Shown: in pieces, positions 6,354 through 11,443 of the stretch
How positions within the stretch are numbered: position 1 is the stretch's first letter
How the letters are laid out: every line of letters starts with the position of its first letter
Origin: Elusimicrobiota bacterium
Lineage (GTDB): Bacteria > Elusimicrobiota > Elusimicrobia > UBA1565 > UBA9628
DNA length: 11,443 nucleotides
Direction of reading: 5' to 3'
NCBI GenBank assembly: GCA_016194625.1
Contig: JACQBB010000125.1
Location: 1 to 11,443, forward strand
The notes under the pieces: generated by a model
The model's database searches: none
What the model saw: only the letters and a program-made list of their open reading frames with translations
Told to the model about the DNA's origin: nothing
Position numbers and translations under genes: made by a program

Positions 6354-7427
6354 TCACCAATAACGGTAGTACTGCAGCGTGACGATCGCGGAGCGCTTCC
6401 CTTCCCGGCGCTCCGTCTGCTCCTCCAGCGCCAGCTTCACCCACTCGAGATGAGAGCTCGCGACGTCGTTGTGGAAGTACCAGGACCCTTCCAGGATCGC
6501 GGACGCGTCCGCCGCGGGCCCCGTCATGTCCTTCCAAAGGCGGCGATACTGCGCCGACAGTCCCCAGCGCCTTGAGGCACGGAGGTAATCGAGCTGATGG
6601 AGCTGAGAGAAAACGCCGTCGGTCGCGTCTCGTCCCCCACCGAGCTCGCTGGTCCAGGTCACCGCTCCACCGGGACCCGGTCGAGTGATCCTCGCGTCGA
6701 CGCCGATCCGTTCGGTTTTGATCGCCGTCGATGCCAGCCGTTCGCCGTCGAGGACCGACACGCCGCCCTCCAAGCCCTGCTCGGACCGCCACCGGTTGCC
6801 CAGGCTCACGCGCGCCGCCGCGAGCCCGCTCTGGCCGCGCCACTTCAGGTCGTAGCCCGACCCCGCGAGGTAGTACGCGCCGTAGTCGAAGTCCCGGTTC
6901 AGCGAACCGTACACCCCGCCCATCCAGTCGCGCTCGTAGCCGAAATCCGCCTCGTTCGACAGCTGGAGCAAGGTGCCGTGCGTGTCGGTCGCCTGGTTCA
7001 GCCCGAACGGCAGGTAGAAGCGGCCGACGCGCGCGTTCACCCGGCCCAGCGGCCCGAAGAAGTCCGCGTAGGCGTTGTGGTGCTCGGTGCGCCAGCCCGG
7101 ATGCGTCATCCCCTCCATGTCGTTGGGCGCCTGCGCCCAGCGGTCGCGGCGCACCAGACGCCCCTGGAAGTCCACCGACGCCCAGGTGGCCGTGTCCGAG
7201 GAGAACTTCTTCTGCGCCTCGAAGCCCGCCGACTGGCGGCTGGCCGTCGTGAAGCGGTCGGCGGAGAACTCCGACATCAGCTCCTTCTTGAAGCCGAAGT
7301 TGTCCGTGAAGAAGGAACGAGCCTCCGCGGGCGCGGGGGCCGGCGCCGCGCTCAGGCCGGCGAACGGGTCCGGCCCGGCCGCGAGGGCGGGGATGGCGAG
7401 CAAAGACGACAGCATGGCGGCGAACAT
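6354..7427 (-). CDS. Outer-membrane beta-barrel (porin-like) protein
   Basis: This 357-residue protein has a signal peptide at about 1-16 (MFAAMLSSLLAIPALA) and a Pro/Ala-rich linker (28-36). The rest alternates polar and hydrophobic residues as in barrel strands, for example ATWASVDFQGRLVRR, VNARVGRFYLPFGL, YGAYYLAGSGYDLKWRGQ and SAIVTLQYYRYW. The last residue is Trp, preceded by Tyr-Arg-Tyr, the aromatic end recognised by the BAM machinery. The segment GRFYLPFGLNQATDTHGTLLQL (135-156) resembles the plug or constriction-loop region of phosphate-selective-porin-like barrels, but I cannot name the family. GAGGT lies a few nt before the ATG. It sits 61 nt after the Cys-rich gene and 10 nt before the FMN-like gene. 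In this operon it may replace TolC as the outer-membrane path, which is inference only. Confidence 0.8.
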   Translation of the reverse strand: MFAAMLSSLLAIPALAAGPDPFAGLSAAPAPAPAEARSFFTDNFGFKKELMSEFSADRFTTASRQSAGFEAQKKFSSDTATWASVDFQGRLVRRDRWAQAPNDMEGMTHPGWRTEHHNAYADFFGPLGRVNARVGRFYLPFGLNQATDTHGTLLQLSNEADFGYERDWMGGVYGSLNRDFDYGAYYLAGSGYDLKWRGQSGLAAARVSLGNRWRSEQGLEGGVSVLDGERLASTAIKTERIGVDARITRPGPGGAVTWTSELGGGRDATDGVFSQLHQLDYLRASRRWGLSAQYRRLWKDMTGPAADASAILEGSWYFHNDVASSHLEWVKLALEEQTERREGKRSAIVTLQYYRYW

Positions 7428-7488
7428 GAGACCTCTCGAGGATCGGACGGCGGACGCGCGGACGGGCGCGTCGGGACGGCGCGCGGCT

Positions 7489-7833
7489 CTAGACGAGCAC
7501 GGCCGGGGGCGAGAGGCCCGAGTGGACGGCGAGGAGGACGGCGGACGGAGCGCGCGGCGCGTACGGCGCGACCGCGGCGGACACGGAGAGCGGGGCGGGG
7601 ACGACGGCCGCGGCGGAGACCGCGAGCGCGGCGGGCGCGGAGACCAGGACGACGGCCTTCTCGGCCGCCGGCGCGAGGTGGCAGCACTTGCCGGGCTTCT
7701 GCGCCTTCTTCGGCATCGGGCAGGAGGAGCCGCAGCACGAGGGCCGGGCGGCCCGCGCGGGCGCGGGAGCCCCCGCGGCGGCGAAAGCCCCGAGGGAGAA
7801 CAGCGCGACGGCGAGCCGGAACAGGCGGGTCAT
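7489..7833 (-). CDS. Cys-rich secreted protein, possible soft-metal binder
   Basis: This 114-residue protein has a signal peptide at about 1-28 (basic start MTRLFRL, hydrophobic core, cleavage after ARA). The mature N-terminus carries two cysteine clusters within 21 residues: SCCGSSCPMPKK (C33, C34, C38, with M40) and KCCHLAP (C50, C51, with H52). Five Cys, one Met and one His so close together in an exported protein point to binding of Cu, Zn or a similar ion, or to a disulfide knot. From about 60 onward it is a low-complexity Ala/Val/Pro/Ser tail with no cysteines. The ATG at 7833 is chosen over in-frame codons upstream because GGAAAG precedes it and the signal peptide then starts at residue 1. 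It is the first gene of the operon, with a promoter about 40 nt upstream. No homologous family is recognised. Confidence 0.72.
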   Translation of the reverse strand: MTRLFRLAVALFSLGAFAAAGAPAPARAARPSCCGSSCPMPKKAQKPGKCCHLAPAAEKAVVLVSAPAALAVSAAAVVPAPLSVSAAVAPYAPRAPSAVLLAVHSGLSPPAVLV

Positions 7834-7871
7834 GTCTTTCCAGGCCGAACGCAACGAAGCGGCCTGAATCC

Positions 7872-7900
7872 AGTATACACCCGGGACCCCGGAAAAGCAA
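7872..7900 (-). promoter_or_regulatory. Promoter of the six-gene operon
   Basis: On the minus strand, TTGCTT (7900-7895) and TATACT (7877-7872) are 17 bp apart. Transcription would start near 7865, giving a leader of about 30 nt with a Shine-Dalgarno before the ATG at 7833. It lies just past the end of the CsgG-like gene and separates this operon from the one upstream. The spacer holds a GC-rich partial palindrome (CCCGGGACCCCGG), but no operator can be assigned. Confidence 0.75.
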
Positions 7901-7913
7901 AGGCCCACGCCGG

Positions 7914-8606
7914 TCAGGGCTTGGGCGGGACGGGCCAGGTGGCCTTAACGGCCTTCAGGATGGCGTCGGAGAGCGAGCGCGCGGAATCCTCGAAAGCCAC
8001 CGCGTCGGTCGAGTCGGAGCCGGACCAGACCACGCGGCCGTCGCCGACGAAGACCAAGCGCGCGGACACGCCGAGCCGGCCGCTGACGGTGTAGGTGCGC
8101 GGCTCGCGGCGGACGATGTGCGTGGTCTTGTAGCCGGTGATCACCTGCTGGCGCGTCTCGCCCCAGGTGCCGTCGGGGTTCTGGACGCGGGTCGTGCGCT
8201 GGGCGTAGATCGGGTCGGTGCGGTCGTCCACCACGTCCACGTTCGCCATCCGCGAGCGCGGCTCGGACAGGTCGGTGATCTGGCCGAACAGCAGCGCGTC
8301 CACGCCGAGGCGCTCGCCGAGCGCTTTCGCGGTCTTCGGGTCGAGCGTCCCGGAGAACTTCCGCTCGGCCAGCACCTTGGCGACCTGGTCGCGCTCCACC
8401 AGGTCGTAGCCGACGTTCAACAGCGACTGCTCGAAGGCGCCGGTGACGATGTCCCCCGAGCCGCTCCGGCCGCGATAGTCCTTGAAGCCGATGACCGCCA
8501 CGCGCTTCACGCGCTTGAAGTCGAAGTTCCGGTTGACGGCGACGTTGGCGGTCGCGCAGGCGGCGAGCGCGGCGGCGGCCAGGACGGCGAGCGGTCGAAG
8601 CCTCAT
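7914..8606 (-). CDS. CsgG/LpoB-like lipoprotein
   Basis: This 230-residue protein is a clear lipoprotein: basic start MRLRP, hydrophobic core, lipobox LAAC with Cys17 as the lipidated residue. The mature domain has the CsgG/LpoB fold signature: a first strand VKRVAVIGFKDYRG, then GAFEQSLLNVGYDLVERDQVAKVLAERKF, a helix ending AKALGERLGVDALLFGQITDL, and a later SARLVFVGDGRVVWSGS strand pair. Members act at the outer membrane, either as secretion channels (CsgG) or as activators of penicillin-binding proteins (LpoB); this protein fits only the general fold. An insertion at about 115-150 with the sequence PDGTWGETRQQVITGYKT lengthens the domain. GAGAGGGAC precedes the ATG. It lies 32 nt after the flavoenzyme gene and is probably the last gene of that operon. 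Confidence 0.85.
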   Translation of the reverse strand: MRLRPLAVLAAAALAACATANVAVNRNFDFKRVKRVAVIGFKDYRGRSGSGDIVTGAFEQSLLNVGYDLVERDQVAKVLAERKFSGTLDPKTAKALGERLGVDALLFGQITDLSEPRSRMANVDVVDDRTDPIYAQRTTRVQNPDGTWGETRQQVITGYKTTHIVRREPRTYTVSGRLGVSARLVFVGDGRVVWSGSDSTDAVAFEDSARSLSDAILKAVKATWPVPPKP

Positions 8607-8638
8607 GTCCCTCTCTTACGGGCGAAGCGGCGGCGCGT

Positions 8639-9793
8639 TCAGCCCTTCTTCAGCTTGAAGCGGGTGATCCGGAACCGGTGCAGGTTCAGGTCGGACCGGC
8701 CGCCGACGACCAGCTCCGCCATCGACTTGCCGACGATCGGCGCGAACTTGAAGCCGTGGCCGGAGAAGCCCGCCGCGACGAAGGCGTTGGGCAGGTCGGG
8801 CAGGCGGTCGATGATGAAGTCGTCGTCGGGCGTGTTGTCGTACCAGCACACGTGGCCCTCGAACTCGGTGAAGCCGGCCAGCTCGGGGATGAACTTCTTC
8901 AGGAACGCGCGGCCGCGCTTCTCGAACTTGGGCGTCAGCTCGCGCAGCTCGCCGTGGTCGGCCTTCTTCACGACCTGTCCCTTGTGGTGGTCGCCGATCT
9001 TGATGAAGCCGTGCAGGTGCACCGGGAAGCCGTAGAAGCCCTGCGACATGCTCGCGAAGACGGGGAAGTGCTCCGGGCGGTAGCGGCCGCGGTTGGACAG
9101 CGGGCGCAGGAAGATCTGCTCCTGGCGGGTGACCTTGATCGGCAGGCCGTAGCTCTTGAGCAGGTCGCCGGTCCAGTAGCCGGCGGCGAACACGAACTTC
9201 TCGGCCTCCCAGGTCTTGCCCGCGGAGTCCTTCAGCGCGCGCACGCCGTTCTTGTCCTTGACCAGCGAGACGACCTTCACGTTCGAGCGGATGCGCACGC
9301 CCTTGCGCTGCGCGATGGACGCCGTCGCCGCGACGCCGCGGTTGGCCCAGCACATGCCGCCGTCCGGGTGGAACAGCGCCCACTTGAAGGCCTTCGGGTT
9401 GTACATCGGGTACTGGCGGCGGACCATCGCCGGGTCCAGGCGCTCGAAGCGCACCTTGCGCTCCTTGAGCACGGCCATGCTGTGAGCCTCATAGCCGTTG
9501 TCCTTGGCGGCGAACTCGAGCACGCCGTTCTGCTGGAGGATGGTCTCCTCGGAGAGCGCGTTCAGCTCCAGCCACAGCGGGAGGGCCTTCAGCGCCATCT
9601 CGGTGTAGAAGGCGTCCTTGCCGTAGGTCAGGCGGAACACGCGGAGATGGTCGCCGGACGCGGCCCACTGGTTGGGCACGTCGTACTGGTCCAGGACCGT
9701 GACGGACTGGCCCATCTGCGCCAGGTGCCAGGCCGTCTGCACGCCCATGATGCCGCCGCCGACGACGATCACCGAATTCTTGACGCTGCTCAT
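8639..9793 (-). CDS. Monomeric sarcosine oxidase-like FAD-dependent amine oxidase
   Basis: This 384-residue cytosolic flavoenzyme matches monomeric sarcosine oxidase (MSOX) in length and at its key sites. The Rossmann motif VIVVGGGIMG is at 8-17. SGDHLRVFRLTYG (46-58) holds an Arg at 51 corresponding to MSOX Arg49. FIKIGDHH has Lys265 and His269, the same numbers as the oxygen-activating Lys and active-site His of MSOX. The covalent-FAD cysteine is C316 in HVCWYDNTPDDDF (MSOX Cys315), and SGHGFKF (344-350) keeps the His and Lys near the flavin. It should therefore oxidise an N-methyl or cyclic amino acid, releasing H2O2; sarcosine, pipecolate and N-methyltryptophan are all possible. The ATG overlaps the stop of the NYN gene by 4 nt (ATGA), so it depends on that gene for translation. 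No glycine-cleavage or folate genes are nearby to hint at the substrate. Confidence 0.93.
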   Translation of the reverse strand: MSSVKNSVIVVGGGIMGVQTAWHLAQMGQSVTVLDQYDVPNQWAASGDHLRVFRLTYGKDAFYTEMALKALPLWLELNALSEETILQQNGVLEFAAKDNGYEAHSMAVLKERKVRFERLDPAMVRRQYPMYNPKAFKWALFHPDGGMCWANRGVAATASIAQRKGVRIRSNVKVVSLVKDKNGVRALKDSAGKTWEAEKFVFAAGYWTGDLLKSYGLPIKVTRQEQIFLRPLSNRGRYRPEHFPVFASMSQGFYGFPVHLHGFIKIGDHHKGQVVKKADHGELRELTPKFEKRGRAFLKKFIPELAGFTEFEGHVCWYDNTPDDDFIIDRLPDLPNAFVAAGFSGHGFKFAPIVGKSMAELVVGGRSDLNLHRFRITRFKLKKG

Positions 9794-10218
9794 CGCGAAA
9801 ACCGCCCCCCGATGCTGCGCGCGACGCTCTCCGGCGGCGTGCCGTGAGCCACGCGAATCCACTTGCCGCCCTCCGCCTGCGCCGCCTCGCCGAGCGCGAC
9901 GTCCGCGGTCACCACCGTCGCCTTGCCGCCCGTGGTCCAGGCCCGCGCGCGGACCCGGTCCAGGATCAGGTCGTCGGCGGCCCCGTCCCGCGCGAAGGTC
10001 ACGCGCAGGTTCGCGGGCCCGCCCGGCAGGCGGCGGAACGCCCCGTCGAAGAACACCTCGACCTCCACCGCCGGCCCGGTCTCCTCGCACATCAGCGCGA
10101 AGACCGCGACCAGACGCTCCGTGTCGGCGTCCTCCTGGGCCTGGTGCGCGGAGCCGCCGTAGCCGTAGGCGGTGCGGACCAGGTTGGTGCCGTCGACGCA
10201 GAACAGTCTGGAGGCCAT
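9790..10218 (-). CDS. NYN-domain (YacP-like, PIN-fold) putative RNase
   Basis: This 142-residue cytosolic protein begins with the NYN/PIN motif FCVDGTNL (D9, N12). It continues with VEVFFDGAF (D58), the acidic pair in DGAADDLILDRV (D82, D83) and TVVTADVALG (D106). These acidic residues would hold the metal ions of the PIN-type nuclease site. YacP-like NYN proteins are thought to act on structured or ribosomal RNA. The usual C-terminal extension of YacP is short or absent here. The ATG at 10218 has no Shine-Dalgarno. AAAAAT lies 6 nt before it, and a possible -35 TTGCTA is 18 bp further up. It is the first gene of the operon with the flavoenzyme and CsgG-like lipoprotein genes. The 60-bp gap to the divergent gene at 10279 holds both promoters. 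Confidence 0.85.
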   Translation of the reverse strand: MASRLFCVDGTNLVRTAYGYGGSAHQAQEDADTERLVAVFALMCEETGPAVEVEVFFDGAFRRLPGGPANLRVTFARDGAADDLILDRVRARAWTTGGKATVVTADVALGEAAQAEGGKWIRVAHGTPPESVARSIGGRFSR

Positions 10219-10224
10219 CGTATG

Positions 10225-10254
10225 ATTTTTGGCGCGGCCCCGCTAGCTTAGCAA
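10225..10254 (-). promoter_or_regulatory. Weak predicted promoter of the NYN-flavoenzyme-CsgG operon
   Basis: On the minus strand, TTGCTA (10254-10249), an 18-bp spacer and AAAAAT (10230-10225) lie ahead of the ATG at 10218 with 6 nt between. The -10 box is a poor match and is called only because the gap to the divergent gene is 60 bp and the spacing matches other genes here. Confidence 0.35.
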
Positions 10255-10263
10255 ACCGAGTTC

Positions 10264-10272
10264 TGCTAGACT
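10264..10272 (+). promoter_or_regulatory. Extended -10 promoter element (leaderless geometry)
   Basis: TGCTAGACT is an extended -10 (TGn then TAGACT, 10267-10272). The ATG at 10279 follows after exactly 6 nt (CGGCGC), with no Shine-Dalgarno. No good -35 is seen at 16-18 bp (TAGCTT at 17), as is common for extended -10 promoters. It overlaps the region used by the divergent NYN gene. Confidence 0.55.
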
Positions 10273-10278
10273 CGGCGC

Positions 10279-10632
10279 ATGAAGACCGCCATCGCCGCGC
10301 TCGCCGCCGTCCTGCTGCTGTCCGCCTCGGCCGTCCTCGCCCACGAGGGCGAGGCGGGCCGCGAGAAGTCCGAGAAGGAGCATTTCGCCGAGATGAAGGC
10401 CGGGATGCTCAAGGACGTGGACGCCCAGATCGCCGCGCTCCAGAAGTACCGCGCCTGCGCCGCCGACGCCGCCGACCACCTCGGGATGAAGAAGTGCAAC
10501 GAGGAGAAGGAGGCCGCGATGAAGGGGATGTGGAAGGCGAAGAAGGCCGAGCGCCTCCAGAGGATCGAGGAGCAGCAGAAGCGGCTGGACGAGGAGAAGG
10601 CCAAGCTCAAGCAGGAAGACGCCAAGCCCTGA
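10279..10632 (+). CDS. Small secreted helical (coiled-coil) protein
   Basis: I do not recognise a family for this 117-residue protein. Residues 1-21 are a clear Sec signal peptide with cleavage after VLA, giving a mature N-terminus HEGEAG. The rest is charged and almost all helix-forming. A first helix (about 30-58) ends at C60, then comes a turn around HLGMKKC with C73, then a long Lys/Glu/Arg helix (75-115) with heptad-like spacing. C60 and C73 could form a disulfide pinning a helical hairpin. It is a periplasmic protein of possible chaperone or spacer type, but nothing in the sequence settles that. It is transcribed from its own promoter, and a separate strong promoter precedes the next gene, so the two need not be one operon. 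Confidence 0.8.
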   Translation: MKTAIAALAAVLLLSASAVLAHEGEAGREKSEKEHFAEMKAGMLKDVDAQIAALQKYRACAADAADHLGMKKCNEEKEAAMKGMWKAKKAERLQRIEEQQKRLDEEKAKLKQEDAKP

Positions 10633-10661
10633 CGCCTTTGGGGCCCGGGGCCCGAGGGCCC

Positions 10662-10690
10662 TTGACGGGTCATGTCCAGGTCTTTACACT
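10662..10690 (+). promoter_or_regulatory. Strong sigma70-type promoter of the TPR gene
   Basis: TTGACG (10662-10667) and TACACT (10685-10690) are separated by 17 bp. The hexamers, spacing and the following GGGC are the same as in the rhodanese promoter. A GC-rich possible hairpin (10641-10661) abuts the -35 box. Confidence 0.8.
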
Positions 10691-10712
10691 GGGCGTGACC
10701 CGTTCCTCTTAT

Positions 10713-11443
10713 ATGAGACCCGCTCTCGCCGCCGCGCTCCTGATCGCCGCCGCGCTGATGCCGACGGCGCACGCCGACCCCGGCGACGACGGCCGCGACG
10801 CCCCGCTCGGCACCCGGTCGCCGGCGACGATCGGCTGGCGCGTGCCCCCCGCCACGCTGGGCGGCTCGACGCCGCCGCGCGCGCTCAAGACCGCGTCCGC
10901 GGACCTGCTGACCCGCGCGCGCAAGGACCTGACGGTCGAGCCGGACTCCAAGTTCAAGTCCGACGCCCTGGCCGCCCTGGCGGACCTGGAGGACGGCGCC
11001 GCCAAGCAGGCACCCGCCGACCGCCAGGCCTGGATCGACGCGCACCTGGGCACGCTCAACGAGACGGTGCGCACCGCCGGCCCCGACGCGCCGCGCGGCG
11101 CGCTGGTGAAGGCCGCGAAGGCGGCCGCCAAGCTCGACGCCGCGGCCGAGCGCTGGGACGACTCCCGGACGCTCGCCTCGAAGGCCCTCGACTACGACCC
11201 CGACGACCGCGACGCGCTGATCAGCCGCTCGCAGGCCTCCTCCGGCCTGGCCGACTTCGCCCGCGCGTACGCCGACGCCGAGCGCGCCGCCAAGCTCGCG
11301 CCGGACTCGGCCGAGGCTTACACCGCCCGCGCCGCCGCCGCCTACGGCCTGGGCAACTACCTGCAGGCCGTCGAGGACGCGCGCCGCGCGCTCGCCCTCG
11401 ACCCCGAGGACAAGACCGCCTTCGCGCTGATGAAGCTGTCGGA
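10713..11443 (+). CDS. Secreted TPR-repeat protein (3' end outside window)
   Basis: The frame is open from the ATG at 10713 to the window edge; 243 residues are visible. Residues 1-21 are a signal peptide (MRPALAAALLIAAALMPTAHA), so the protein is periplasmic or envelope-bound. A Pro/Gly/Ala-rich stretch (22-58) and a helical region (60-145) follow. TPR repeats then start: one ends SKALDYDPDDRDAL, the next spans 168-201 and ends AAKLAPDSAEAY, and the third spans 202-235 and ends ARRALALDPEDKTAF, with the Ala, Tyr, Gly and Pro positions expected for TPRs. TPRs bind partner proteins; the partner is unknown. No Shine-Dalgarno precedes the ATG. An in-frame GTG at 10695 lies only 4 nt after the -10 box and would add MTRSSY, still ahead of a workable signal peptide. 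Confidence 0.85.
   Translation, partial: MRPALAAALLIAAALMPTAHADPGDDGRDAPLGTRSPATIGWRVPPATLGGSTPPRALKTASADLLTRARKDLTVEPDSKFKSDALAALADLEDGAAKQAPADRQAWIDAHLGTLNETVRTAGPDAPRGALVKAAKAAAKLDAAAERWDDSRTLASKALDYDPDDRDALISRSQASSGLADFARAYADAERAAKLAPDSAEAYTARAAAAYGLGNYLQAVEDARRALALDPEDKTAFALMKLS

Noticed and set aside
7878..7920. Terminator between the CsgG-like gene and the six-gene operon
   Set aside because: On the minus strand GCCC and GGGC with a bulge precede TTGCTTTT, but the stem is only 4-6 bp and the T-run doubles as the -35 box; too weak to call.
6597..9035. An open plus-strand frame of 812 codons crossing the porin, Cys-rich, CsgG-like and oxidoreductase genes
   Set aside because: It is antisense to four well-supported genes, its product is Arg/Gly/Pro-rich low complexity with no domain, and long open frames opposite real genes are common in high-GC DNA.
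8678..9847. A plus-strand frame of 389 codons opposite the flavoenzyme gene
   Set aside because: It is antisense to a protein with conserved catalytic residues, and its translation has the His/Val/Leu/Arg-biased look of a mirrored frame.
10640..10661. GGGCCC repeats after the small helical protein gene as an intrinsic terminator
   Set aside because: A 6-bp stem (10641-10646 with 10656-10661) is possible, but no T-run follows and it abuts the -35 box of the next promoter.

Overview
The window looks like a stretch of chromosome from a high-GC (about 65-75% in most coding stretches) diderm bacterium. Evidence for an outer membrane is a beta-barrel protein ending in an aromatic residue, a CsgG/LpoB-like lipoprotein with a good lipobox, and many Sec signal peptides. 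The phylum cannot be fixed from the sequence. The mix of families would fit an environmental lineage such as Elusimicrobiota, but that is a guess. No tRNA, rRNA, CRISPR array, insertion sequence or phage gene was seen.

Layout, plus strand, left: the C-terminal part of an AcnA-type aconitase ends in a textbook terminator (641-673). A low-GC patch follows, with one small unrecognised secreted protein (714-1055) whose stop codon overlaps a perfect 22-bp palindrome. Next come a DUF1287-like (NlpC/P60-type) envelope protein and a GFA/CENP-V-type zinc protein, overlapping by 14 nt. Minus strand, 2260-3188: a secreted rhodanese with its own promoter, and behind it the wreck of a membrane protein gene that has lost its middle and changed frame.

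Centre, minus strand, 7900 down to 3214: a compact six-gene operon with its own promoter (TTGCTT-17-TATACT) and a strong terminator. In transcription order it encodes a Cys-rich secreted protein, an outer-membrane barrel, an FMN-binding-like secreted protein, a membrane-anchored DUF4920-like OB-fold protein with a Cys pair, and a MacB/LolD-type permease and ATPase. Start/stop overlaps or gaps of 10 nt or less link the last five genes. Cys and Met motifs recur in several of the products. I infer an envelope-spanning module handling a soft metal or thiol chemistry. It has no MacA or TolC partner, and it is the best candidate here for an undescribed system.

Right, minus strand, 10218 down to 7914: a NYN-domain nuclease-like protein, a monomeric sarcosine oxidase-like flavoenzyme (4-nt overlap) and a CsgG-like lipoprotein form a second operon. 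Plus strand, right edge: a small secreted helical protein and a secreted TPR protein that runs off the window.

A recurring regulatory feature: four genes (714, 2679, 3188, 10279) have a TANACT -10 box exactly 6 nt before the ATG and no Shine-Dalgarno. This is the geometry expected for leaderless mRNAs. Genes inside operons instead carry good Shine-Dalgarno sequences.
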